Shown here piece after piece: positions 35,044 through 43,268 of a stretch of DNA of 64,000 nucleotides; the first letter of the stretch is position 1, and the number at the start of each line of letters is the position of its first letter. Under the pieces are notes generated by a model. The model searched no databases. It saw nothing but the letters and a program-made list of their open reading frames with translations, and had not been told where the DNA came from. Origin of the DNA: Falsiroseomonas sp050563535 (GTDB lineage Bacteria > Pseudomonadota > Alphaproteobacteria > Acetobacterales > Acetobacteraceae); assembly GCF_050563535.1 (NCBI RefSeq), contig NZ_JBNXUO010000006.1:145710-209709 (forward strand), written 5' to 3'. A program made the translations under genes and the position numbers.

Positions 35044-36491
35044 CCCAGACGCAGCGCAACCGCGCGGAAGCGAGCCAGCGCGGTCTCGAGATCCTCGGCG
35101 ATGCTCGCCGCGATCTCGGCGGGCGGGGGCAGGCTGGCGGGGTCGGTGGCGCCGTCCTCGCGCAGCCAGGACAGGTTCAGGTCCAGCTTCTCGCGCGCGG
35201 CCAGCTCGGCGTAGCCGAATCGCTTGAAGCGCTCGGTCTCCTGGCGCTTCGCGCGGTCGGAGAGCCTGGCCAGGCTGACGAACTCCGCCATGTCGGCGTC
35301 GCGCAGCGGGCGTTCCTTCAGGGTGAAGCGCTTGTTGGTGCGGAGGTCGTAGACCCACAGCGCCTCGGTCCAGGGTTCCTTGCGCCGCGGCCGGGCCTCG
35401 AAGAACAGGACGTTCGCCTTCACGCCCTGGCGGTAGAAGATGCCGGTCGGCAGGCGCAGCAGGGTGTGGCACTCGAATTCGTCGAGCAGGCGGCGGCGGA
35501 TCTTCTCGCCGGCGCCGCCCTCGAACAGCACGTTGTCGGGAAGCACCACGGCGGCGACGCCGCCCGGCGCCAGCACGGTCATGATGTGCTGGACGAAGTT
35601 GAGCTGCTTGTTGCCGGTGGTCACGTTGAAGTCGGGGCGCTGGTAGTCCTCGCGCTCCGTCTCCGCCTCGCCATCGCCGGTGAAGACCTGGATGGACTGG
35701 CGCCGGCCGAAGGGTGGGTTGGTGAGGATCACGTCCCAGCGGCGGCCGGGATCGGCCAGCAGCGCGTCGGCGCGGTGGATCGGCGTGACGTCGGCGCGGC
35801 CGAGGCCGTGCAGGTAGAGGTTCATGGCGGCGAGCCGCGCGACGCCGGCGACGATGTCGAAGCCGGTGAAGCCTTCCTCCCGCATGCGCCGCCCCGTCTC
35901 ACGGTCGCGCGCCTCGGGCTTCCGGCGCATGTGCTCGAAGGCGGCGAGGAGGAAGCCGGCGGTGCCGCAGGCGGGGTCGCAGACCGTCTGGCCGGGCCTG
36001 GGGTCCACCACCTCGACACAGGCCCCGATGACGGGGCGCGGGGTGAAATACTGGCCGGCGCCGGACTTGGTGTCGGAGGCGGTGCGCTCCAGCAGGCTTT
36101 CGTAGATCGCGCCCTTCACGTCCACGCCGAAGCCCGACCAACTCTCGGCGCCGATCATCCGCACCAGGCGGTGCAGATGGGCCGGTTCCTCGATGGTGTT
36201 GCGGGCGCGGGTGTAGATGGTGCCGACGAGGCCGGGCTGGCCGGCCAGCGTCTCCAGCGTGCGGGCGTAGTGCTGCGCGAGTTCGCGGCCGGAGAGCGCG
36301 GCGAGGCGCGCCCAGCGGCACTCCTCCGGCAGGAGGGAGGGCAGGCCGTCCTCCTCCCGCTCCGCGTCGAGCTTGAGGAAGAGCAGGTAGGTGACCTGCT
36401 CCACATAGTCGCCGGAGCCGACGCCGGCGTTGTTCATGACATGGGCGAGGTTCCAGACCTTCGCGGTCAGGACGTTCTCGGTCTCGCTCAT
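35040..36491 (-). CDS. hsdM: type I restriction-modification methyltransferase subunit HsdM
   Basis: A 483-residue N6-adenine methyltransferase subunit. The N-terminal helical domain is followed by the SAM motif TVCDPACGTAGFLLAAFEHM and the catalytic VILTNPPFGRRQ (N-P-P-F). The segment YFTPRPVIGACVEVVDPRPG is a standard HsdM signature. It modifies host DNA together with HsdS and joins HsdR for cleavage of unmodified DNA. The start overlaps hsdS by four bases (ATGA); gene order on the minus strand is hsdR-hsdS-hsdM. Confidence 0.93.
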   Translation of the reverse strand: MSETENVLTAKVWNLAHVMNNAGVGSGDYVEQVTYLLFLKLDAEREEDGLPSLLPEECRWARLAALSGRELAQHYARTLETLAGQPGLVGTIYTRARNTIEEPAHLHRLVRMIGAESWSGFGVDVKGAIYESLLERTASDTKSGAGQYFTPRPVIGACVEVVDPRPGQTVCDPACGTAGFLLAAFEHMRRKPEARDRETGRRMREEGFTGFDIVAGVARLAAMNLYLHGLGRADVTPIHRADALLADPGRRWDVILTNPPFGRRQSIQVFTGDGEAETEREDYQRPDFNVTTGNKQLNFVQHIMTVLAPGGVAAVVLPDNVLFEGGAGEKIRRRLLDEFECHTLLRLPTGIFYRQGVKANVLFFEARPRRKEPWTEALWVYDLRTNKRFTLKERPLRDADMAEFVSLARLSDRAKRQETERFKRFGYAELAAREKLDLNLSWLREDGATDPASLPPPAEIAASIAEDLETALARFRAVALRLG

Positions 36492-37987
36492 GCGGGGGTC
36501 TCGATCAGGTCGGGCTGCGTGGCGGTGCGGCGCGCGCGGGGACGGCGAGAAGCCGCCGGCGTGGCGCGGAGGCGCGCGAGCAGCGCGGCGGCGGGTTCGT
36601 CAGCCGGGTCCTGCGGGACGAGGCGGCCGGTGAAGGCGGCGTGGAGGATGGATTGGCGAAGCTGCGCGGCTTCCTCGACGAAGGGATCGCCAAGTGCGGC
36701 ATCGCGCGCCACATCCAAACAGTCCGCCACGCGGGTGATGATCTCGTCTTGTTCGAGCAGCGGTGGAACAGGGACGCAGAGCGTGCGAAGGCGACCGCCG
36801 CTGACATTTGCCTGGCCAACCTGCTGCGTCATCACCGATGCGATCCACTGCCGCCCAAGCGGGGAGTTGATGTAGTGCGCCAAAAACGGCGAGCGGACGT
36901 GCACAGCCTTCGCACGAACAATATACGACGCGAACGAGACCGGACGGTCGTGCCCCTCGAAGACAGCCGTCTTGCCGACGAGCTCGGCGCTGTTCGTGCG
37001 ATTGAACAGAAGGTCACCCCGCTCCAGCAGCAGGTCGGGAAACTCATTGTGGTCGCGAGGGAGATGCTTGAGTTCGGCATAGTCGAGCCGGCCGTTCTGG
37101 ATGTTTCCCATACGGAGCACAGGCACTCCGTCAGGCAGGGGCCGGCAGCGCGCCGATGATCCATAGTCGATCTTCCAGCACAACTGATCCACGGTCGCCC
37201 AACCCCAACTGGGGGGCAGATCGAACGGTGGTGGACCTTCGGGAGTCTCGGCGTCACGGTATCGCTTGGCGACTTTGCGTGCCCGCTCCTCCGCAATCGC
37301 TGCAAGTAGCTGTTCGGGCGGGCTGTCTGCTGGGTTCTCAGCGCGCCAGTCGGCGGTGAGGGCGCCGGTGCAGGCGGCGTGGAGAAGGCTTGCGCGGAAC
37401 TGCGTCAGGCCCTCGCGCGCACGCGCCAGCGCGGCTTCGCCGGCCTCCACCTCCTCGAACAGCGCGTTCACCGCGGCGACGATGCGGGTCTGTTCGGCCG
37501 CTGGCGGGACCGGCATGACGGCTTCGCGGAGGAAGGTAGCCGGAACACGCTGCTGGCCTACCGCTCCACTCATGGACGACCGGGCGGTCGCTCGAAAGCT
37601 TTCCTGCATCAGATAGTAGCAGACGTAGGCAGCATCGATGCCGGGCTTGGGACGGACGACGTGAAACTCGGTGCTACCGATGCCGATGCCTTGGGGTAGC
37701 TCGGGCACGAGAGCGATCTTCCCGTTCTCCATGCACGGCGTGATCTTCGCGAAGATCACATCGCCGCTTCGGAACCGCGTGAAGCCCGTTGTGATCTCGC
37801 GAAGCGGGCGCGTCGTGTTCGTGTCCACCGTATTCGTCAGCGCGCCAACCGCTGCCATCGGCACGAAGGTGATAGCTGTGTCGCCGCTGATGGCGCTGAT
37901 GTCCGTCGAAGGATTTATCTCGCAGATCGTTTCGAGAGATGCAGCACCCCATCCCGGCGGCAGGCCCTCACGCGGCAGCGCATCCAT
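36488..37987 (-). CDS. hsdS: type I restriction-modification specificity subunit HsdS
   Basis: A 499-residue specificity subunit with two target-recognition domains. The conserved spacer helices repeat: LLHAACTGALTADWRAENPA in the middle (about residue 210) and ILHAAFTGRLVPQDPADEPA near the end. Parts of the recognition domains, such as 36,750-37,200, have visibly more mixed base composition than their neighbours, as expected for domains that are exchanged between strains. The recognised DNA sequence cannot be deduced. It lies two bases after hsdR and overlaps hsdM. Confidence 0.93.
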   Translation of the reverse strand: MDALPREGLPPGWGAASLETICEINPSTDISAISGDTAITFVPMAAVGALTNTVDTNTTRPLREITTGFTRFRSGDVIFAKITPCMENGKIALVPELPQGIGIGSTEFHVVRPKPGIDAAYVCYYLMQESFRATARSSMSGAVGQQRVPATFLREAVMPVPPAAEQTRIVAAVNALFEEVEAGEAALARAREGLTQFRASLLHAACTGALTADWRAENPADSPPEQLLAAIAEERARKVAKRYRDAETPEGPPPFDLPPSWGWATVDQLCWKIDYGSSARCRPLPDGVPVLRMGNIQNGRLDYAELKHLPRDHNEFPDLLLERGDLLFNRTNSAELVGKTAVFEGHDRPVSFASYIVRAKAVHVRSPFLAHYINSPLGRQWIASVMTQQVGQANVSGGRLRTLCVPVPPLLEQDEIITRVADCLDVARDAALGDPFVEEAAQLRQSILHAAFTGRLVPQDPADEPAAALLARLRATPAASRRPRARRTATQPDLIETPA

Positions 37988-37989
37988 GC

Positions 37990-40803
37990 TTAAGCCACCA
38001 GCGCGTCGGTCAGGTCATCCACCAGCGCCGGCAGTCGCTCCGCGCCGAACAGCGCGCGCGCCCGCGCGGTGCCGCCGCGCGACGAGAAGTCCGAGGCTTC
38101 GCGCAGATCGGCCAGCGTCAGTTCCACGTTGCTCGCCACCCAGTCCTTCATCAGCCGCAGCCACTCCATCTGCGCCTCGGTGTAGTCGCGCCCGGCCTTC
38201 TTCTCGCGGCCGAGCCACAGTTCGAAATTGCGGTTCACGTCCGGCGCGAAGGGGGCCAGCACCGCGCGCGCGCCGATGGCGTAGCGCACCAGCCCCACCA
38301 GGTCGGTCAGCAGCCCCGCCGGCGCGCGGGTCTGCCCTGCATGCAGGCGCCGGTAGCACGCCCAGACCGCCTTGTCGTCCAGCAGCCAGGGCGGCCGCGC
38401 CATCGCCGCGCGCAGATCCTGCAGCATGGCGTAGGTCAGGCGGCGCTGCGCATGCGGCCGGGCATAGAGGATGGCGAGCGCGGCGAGCCGGTCGGCTTCC
38501 TCCGCCAGGAAGCGGCCGAAGCGCTCGGTGATCTCGGTCGCGCGGTTCAGGTCGAAATCGGCGGAGAGCACGGCGTCGGCCGTCAGCTCGTCCACGATGA
38601 TTTCCGTCGTGCGCTGCGCCTCCAGGATGGCGCGGCGCAGGGCGGGGTTGGCGGCGAGCGGCCGGCAGGCCTCGGCGCGCAGCCCCTCGGCGGCGGCGTC
38701 CCAGGCGGCTTCGTCGTCGGGCGTCGCGGCGGCAGCATCGCGGGCGCGGGCCTCGATGCGGACGGGATCGGCGGCGTCCACCAGGGCGCGGGCCAGGTCG
38801 GTCAGCGTGGCGCCGCCGGCAGCCTGGCGAAGCTCCGCGCGGGCCGGGTCGGGCAGGCGGCGTTCCAGGCGGGCCAGGCGGCCGGCGAGGGTGGCGCAGG
38901 TGTCCTCGTCGGTGTGGCCGAAGGCGACGCGCTCCAGCAGGGCTTCCAGGCTGAGGGTGCGGTCGCGCTCCAGCGGCTCGGTCGGCGTCTTCACGCTCTC
39001 CGTCACGCCGACCGCGTCCACGATGATGAAGCGGTCCTTCCGCTCGGCGGAGGGCGTGGCGCGCTGCAGGTCGGTGGGCAGGATGGTGCGGGCGCCGCGG
39101 CCGCGCATCTGCTCGAAATACTGGGCGCTGCGGACGTCGCGCAGGAAGATCACGACCTCCAGCGGTTTGATGTCCGTGCCGGTGGCGACCATGTCCACGG
39201 TGGTGGCGATGCGGAACAGGTGATCGGTCCGGAAATCCTGGATCAGCTCCTGCCCGCTGCGGCCGGTGGCGCGGTAGGTGATCTTCTGCGCGAAGCGGGC
39301 ATCGCCGCCGAAGACCTCGCGGGCGATCTCGGTCACCGTCTCGGCGTGGCTGTCGGACTGGCAGAAGATCAGGGTCTTCGGCACCTCCTGCCGGCCGGGG
39401 AAGAGTTGGGTGGGCAGGGCGTCGCGATAGGCCTGCATCACGGTGCGGATCTGGTTCGGCACCTCCACGGCGCGGTTCAGCTGGCCGGGGGTGTAGGGCA
39501 GATCCTCGTCCAGCGCGGCGAGGCGGCGGCGGCGCGTCTCCTTGTCGCGGTGGGGGACGGTGAAACCGGCGGGGATGGTGCCGCCGCGCTCGCCGACCTC
39601 GGTGCGGACGCGCCAGACCTCGAAGTCCACGTTCACGCCGTCGGCGACGGAGCGCTCGAAGGGATACTGGCTGACGATGTTCTGCTGGAAGAAGCCGATT
39701 GTGTGGCGGCCGGGTGTCGCGGTGAGGCCGACGAGGAAGGCGTCAAAGTATTCCAGCACCTGCCGCCAGTTGCCGTAGATGGAGCGGTGGCACTCATCCA
39801 CGATGATGAGGTCGAAGGTCTCGGGCGGGATGGCGGGGTTGTAGATGACGGGGCGCTCGGCCCCCCTGTCTTCGCCGCTGCCGGCGGCGCGCTCGAAGCC
39901 GCCGCGCTCGTCGTCGGCGTCGTCGAAGGGCTGGCCGCGCAGGACGGAATACAGGCGCTGAACGGTGGAGATGACGACGCTGGCCGAGGGATCGATGGTG
40001 CTGCCCTGCAGGTGCTGGACCGTGAACTCCTCGCGGAACAGCAGGCCGGCGCCGCCGGGGGCGCCAAAGGGGACGAAGGCGTCGAACTCGCGCTTCGCCT
40101 GGGTGCCGAGGTTGGCGCGGTCGACCAGGAACAGCACCCGGCCCATGCGGACGGGCGGCGAGAGCAGGCGGTGGGTAAGCGCGCAGGCCGTGAAGGTCTT
40201 GCCGGCGCCGGTCGCCATGGAGACCAGGGCGCGGGGCCTGCCCTGGGCGAGCGAGGCTTCGACGCCCGCGATGGCCTCGGCCTGGCAGGGGCGCAGGCGC
40301 GTCGGGTCGAGCGGCGGCAGGGTGGCGAGGCGGGCGCGAAGGCTGCTGCCGGCCGCGAGGGTGGCGCGCAGCGTCTCGGGCCTGTGGGGGGCGAAGACGC
40401 GGCGGGGGCGGGCGCCAGAAGGGGCAGCCTTGTCGCGGGCGTCCTGGAACAGGGTCTCGGCGCCAGTCGACACGTAGACGAAGGGCAGCGGGTCGGCCCA
40501 GGCGGGATACCTGGCCGGTGCGGCGCGCGTGTAGTCGTCGCCCTGGTGCACCACGCCTGACAGGGTCGTGCCTTCGGGCTTCGCCTCCAGAACGCCGCAG
40601 GCGCGGCCATCGAGGAAGAGCAGGTAGTCGGCGGGGCCTGTGGCGGTCGGGGTCTCGCGCACGGCGATGCCAGGGCCGGCGTGCAGGTTCACTTCGGCGC
40701 GGTCCTGGACGATCCAGCCCGCGGCCGCGAGGCCGGCGTCAATGATCTGTCGCGCCCGTGCCTCTGGGGCTGCGTCGCGGCGCCCGCGCTCCTGGCCATC
40801 CAT
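37990..40803 (-). CDS. hsdR: type I restriction endonuclease subunit HsdR
   Basis: A 937-residue restriction and translocation subunit. The N-terminal nuclease domain has ADYLLFLDGRACGVLEAKPEG (D...E-A-K of the PD-(D/E)XK fold). The motor has Walker A VSMATGAGKTFTACAL and the DECH box IIVDECHRSIYGNWRQ, with the helicase C-terminal motif MRGRGARTI. All key residues look intact, so the restriction system appears functional. It is the first gene of the operon. The 320 bases upstream, up to the element boundary at 41128, should hold its promoter. Confidence 0.93.
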   Translation of the reverse strand: MDGQERGRRDAAPEARARQIIDAGLAAAGWIVQDRAEVNLHAGPGIAVRETPTATGPADYLLFLDGRACGVLEAKPEGTTLSGVVHQGDDYTRAAPARYPAWADPLPFVYVSTGAETLFQDARDKAAPSGARPRRVFAPHRPETLRATLAAGSSLRARLATLPPLDPTRLRPCQAEAIAGVEASLAQGRPRALVSMATGAGKTFTACALTHRLLSPPVRMGRVLFLVDRANLGTQAKREFDAFVPFGAPGGAGLLFREEFTVQHLQGSTIDPSASVVISTVQRLYSVLRGQPFDDADDERGGFERAAGSGEDRGAERPVIYNPAIPPETFDLIIVDECHRSIYGNWRQVLEYFDAFLVGLTATPGRHTIGFFQQNIVSQYPFERSVADGVNVDFEVWRVRTEVGERGGTIPAGFTVPHRDKETRRRRLAALDEDLPYTPGQLNRAVEVPNQIRTVMQAYRDALPTQLFPGRQEVPKTLIFCQSDSHAETVTEIAREVFGGDARFAQKITYRATGRSGQELIQDFRTDHLFRIATTVDMVATGTDIKPLEVVIFLRDVRSAQYFEQMRGRGARTILPTDLQRATPSAERKDRFIIVDAVGVTESVKTPTEPLERDRTLSLEALLERVAFGHTDEDTCATLAGRLARLERRLPDPARAELRQAAGGATLTDLARALVDAADPVRIEARARDAAAATPDDEAAWDAAAEGLRAEACRPLAANPALRRAILEAQRTTEIIVDELTADAVLSADFDLNRATEITERFGRFLAEEADRLAALAILYARPHAQRRLTYAMLQDLRAAMARPPWLLDDKAVWACYRRLHAGQTRAPAGLLTDLVGLVRYAIGARAVLAPFAPDVNRNFELWLGREKKAGRDYTEAQMEWLRLMKDWVASNVELTLADLREASDFSSRGGTARARALFGAERLPALVDDLTDALVA

Positions 40804-41127
40804 ACCGGAAGGGTAACACAGGATCGGGAGATTCGAGGGGCTTGGGCCTGCGACGCGCCGGATTCAGACGTCCGAGGCGTTCGCCCGGGCGAAGCGGTTG
40901 CTGAACATCCAAGCCCTGCGATGCCGCAAAGATGAGGCAGAACAACGGGTTGGGGCTTGTAGACTGGATCGGGCTAGTCCAAGGTCCGGAGAGAAAAGCC
41001 CGGAGAGAAACGCGCGCCGGGGCTCGGCGCCGCCCGTGAAGTCTCAAGGTGGGGGCGGAAAACGTGGCGAAAGGCCGCGCTTCTGCGAGGCGTCGCCAGT
41101 ACGGAGAATGTGTTCTGGATGACCGAC

Positions 41128-41173
41128 TGGAGCGGGCGAAGGGATTCGAACCCTCGACCCCAACCTTGGCAAG
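41128..41173. repeat. attL: 46-bp direct repeat of the tRNA-Gly 3' end
   Basis: Begins TGGAGCGGGCGAAGGGATTC and ends CCTTGGCAAG. It is identical to 62992-63037 and covers the tRNA CCA, acceptor, T arm and the anticodon region. No tRNA 5' half follows, so this is the displaced copy left by integration and not a gene. Confidence 0.95.
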
Positions 41174-41290
41174 TGCGGCGGGGCTGTTCGCGGCCGTTCG
41201 CCGAGGTTCGGCAGGTTGTATCGCATCAAGGGGTTGCAGCTGCCGACGTTCGCTGTGGGTCGCCCAAAGCCGCCGCCAACCGCTCGAAAG

Positions 41291-41306
41291 CGGCACCCTA
41301 TCCGGC
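41291..41306. repeat. 16-bp direct repeat near the left element end
   Basis: CGGCACCCTATCCGGC lies 117 bases inside attL and occurs again at 62899-62914, 77 bases inside attR, in the same orientation. The surroundings are also similar (CCGCCAAC and CGAAA upstream of each). It may be an integrase arm site or left over from related element ends. Confidence 0.5.
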
Positions 41307-41419
41307 CCCCGCTTCCAGGGCAGCCCGGCTTTACCGCTCCGCCCAAAACGGGGGAGGCACCGCGGAATCTCCCGAGATGGCGCTGACGGCGTGGCAGCCG
41401 TGCGGTAGCATCCGCCACG

Positions 41420-43264
41420 ATGGAACAGTCTGGACGATATAACCACTTATCGCGCGAACAACTCATTGAGTTGCTCGAACGGCGAGACGTGCGGCGGAAC
41501 TTCGGCCTGGTTTGGGAGCGGGAGGGCATCGAACCCGACCGCGCCATGAACACCGACTTCGTGGCTCTTGAACTCGACCCGGAGCTATCAACGGCACCGC
41601 TGGACGAGCGCGGGTGGCGCAATCTAGTCATCGAGGGTGACAACTGGGATGCGTTGAGGGCGCTGCGGATCGCCTATGCTGGGCGTGTCAATTGCATATT
41701 CATCGACCCCCCTTACAACACAGGAAACGCCGACTTTAGCTATAATGATAAATTTATTGGAGCGAATGACCGGTATAGGCAGTCTTTATGGATAGAATTT
41801 CTTTACCGACGCTTGATGGTTGCTCGCGATCTTCTGGCGCAAGATGGCGTTATTTTCGTATGTATCAACGATGAAAACAGAGCGCGTCTAGATCTCCTTA
41901 TGGAGAAAGTATTTCCGGGGATGCGCCTTGGGAGTTTCGTGTGGCGCACGCGAACTGCGGTCGGTGACGCTAAGCCAGGGTCGATTTCAATAGATCATGA
42001 ACACGTGCTTGCTTATGGCAACAATGGAGCACGCTTTTCTGGCGTTCCCAAAACTAACGCCGCCTATAAAAAAGGTAAGGATGGAGAAGTCTCTCAGTCT
42101 GTTACATTAACACAGAGTAAGAACTACAGAAAGCGGCCAAATTCGTATTTCCCACTAGTTAACCCAAGCAATGAAATACACTATCCATGCAATCCCGATA
42201 GGGTGTGGGCATTCGTGGAGAAAATCGAGGATACTAAGGGTGGGAAGGGAAGAACTGCTTCCGAGATCATAGCCGCAGACGAAGTTATCTGGCCGGAGAA
42301 TGATCGGTTTGAGGTTTTTCCAACACTTGATGCCCTCGAGAAAGCGATTTTTGACAGGGCTGTCCCTCACTCCGGAAGAGGAAAGCGAAAGAAACCCCTG
42401 CTGCGACCGGGCCTTCCCGGGGTTGAACTGTTAGTAGGCAAAAAGATTGGTTGGGGAACGCCTCGACGGCGCGTGACGCCCAAGTCAGTGCGGAGCGAGA
42501 TGCAACCTACACCGTCCATCATTATTGGAACGAGTGAGGCGGCCAAGCGAGCATCGCTTCGGAGTGGCACGAATGGCGAGGGCACTGCCGAGTTGCGTGG
42601 CATATTTGAAGAAGACCTCTTCAGCTATCCAAAGCCTAGAAGCTTGGTTTCATCGCTGATTTCTCAAGTTACGCCGAGAGACGGCCTTATTCTCGATTTT
42701 TTCGCAGGCAGCGGGACTACCGGCCACGCTGTTCTAAGCTTAAATTCCGCTGACCTGGGTGATCGGCGCTTTGTGCTTGTCTCAAACTCGGAGAAGCTGC
42801 CAGAAGACCCGAGTAAGACGATTTGCCGTGATGTGTGCGCAGAGCGCCTCCGGCGGGTGATTAAAGGTTATGGGACCGCGCCGCCAATGAAAGGAGATTT
42901 CGCTTATCTCCGCACTCAGCGTATGAATTGGGATGACGTGCTTTATGACCTAGACGATGGCGCTCTCTGGACCCTCTTGCAGCTTCGGCATGACCGTCCC
43001 GTTCGGCCCTTCGATCCCGCTGCGCCTGTGCAGATTGCCCACCCTGATCCGCGCCACCCGGCCGATCCCATCATCGCCTTCCTACCGCGCGTGACGGAGG
43101 AGGCGGTTGCGCAGCTCCGGCAACTTGCCGTTCTCGGGTCGTTGGTCGCGTTCTCCCCCGCGCCCGCGCTGCTGCGCGACGCGCTCGACATGCCCGCCGT
43201 CCCGGTGGAGCAAGTCCCGGATCGGCTGCTGGCCGAGTTTCCGCAACTGATCGCCGGGCTGTAG
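41420..43264 (+). CDS. mod: type III restriction-modification methyltransferase (Mod, beta class)
   Basis: A 614-residue DNA methyltransferase. The catalytic DPPY motif is at residues 96-99 (CIFIDPPYNTGNADFSYND) and the SAM motif follows at about 428-434 (LILDFFAGSGTTGHA). This order defines the beta class used by type III Mod subunits, with the target-recognition domain in between (about 170-410). That domain is encoded by clearly AT-richer DNA than the flanks, which suggests that it was exchanged recently. It protects host DNA and supplies sequence recognition for the Res subunit, whose gene starts four bases after the stop. Confidence 0.92.
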   Translation: MEQSGRYNHLSREQLIELLERRDVRRNFGLVWEREGIEPDRAMNTDFVALELDPELSTAPLDERGWRNLVIEGDNWDALRALRIAYAGRVNCIFIDPPYNTGNADFSYNDKFIGANDRYRQSLWIEFLYRRLMVARDLLAQDGVIFVCINDENRARLDLLMEKVFPGMRLGSFVWRTRTAVGDAKPGSISIDHEHVLAYGNNGARFSGVPKTNAAYKKGKDGEVSQSVTLTQSKNYRKRPNSYFPLVNPSNEIHYPCNPDRVWAFVEKIEDTKGGKGRTASEIIAADEVIWPENDRFEVFPTLDALEKAIFDRAVPHSGRGKRKKPLLRPGLPGVELLVGKKIGWGTPRRRVTPKSVRSEMQPTPSIIIGTSEAAKRASLRSGTNGEGTAELRGIFEEDLFSYPKPRSLVSSLISQVTPRDGLILDFFAGSGTTGHAVLSLNSADLGDRRFVLVSNSEKLPEDPSKTICRDVCAERLRRVIKGYGTAPPMKGDFAYLRTQRMNWDDVLYDLDDGALWTLLQLRHDRPVRPFDPAAPVQIAHPDPRHPADPIIAFLPRVTEEAVAQLRQLAVLGSLVAFSPAPALLRDALDMPAVPVEQVPDRLLAEFPQLIAGL

Positions 43265-43268
43265 CACC

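Larger units (their letters stand above)
40804..41419. other. 616-bp intergenic stretch spanning the left element boundary
   Basis: No convincing gene. It contains the hsdR upstream region, the 46-bp tRNA-Gly repeat at 41128-41173, and 246 bases of element DNA before the type III methyltransferase, including a 16-bp repeat found also near the right end. The short open frames that read through the tRNA copy are only shadows of the tRNA sequence. Confidence 0.7.

Noticed and set aside
41128..41173. A second tRNA-Gly gene.
   Set aside because: Only the 3' half is present; no acceptor 5' strand or D arm follows, so it is the attL copy.
41049..41643. Short proteins reading GRRDSNPRP or RAKGFEPSTPTLA around the element ends.
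   Set aside because: These are translations of the tRNA-Gly repeat and recur wherever that sequence lies.
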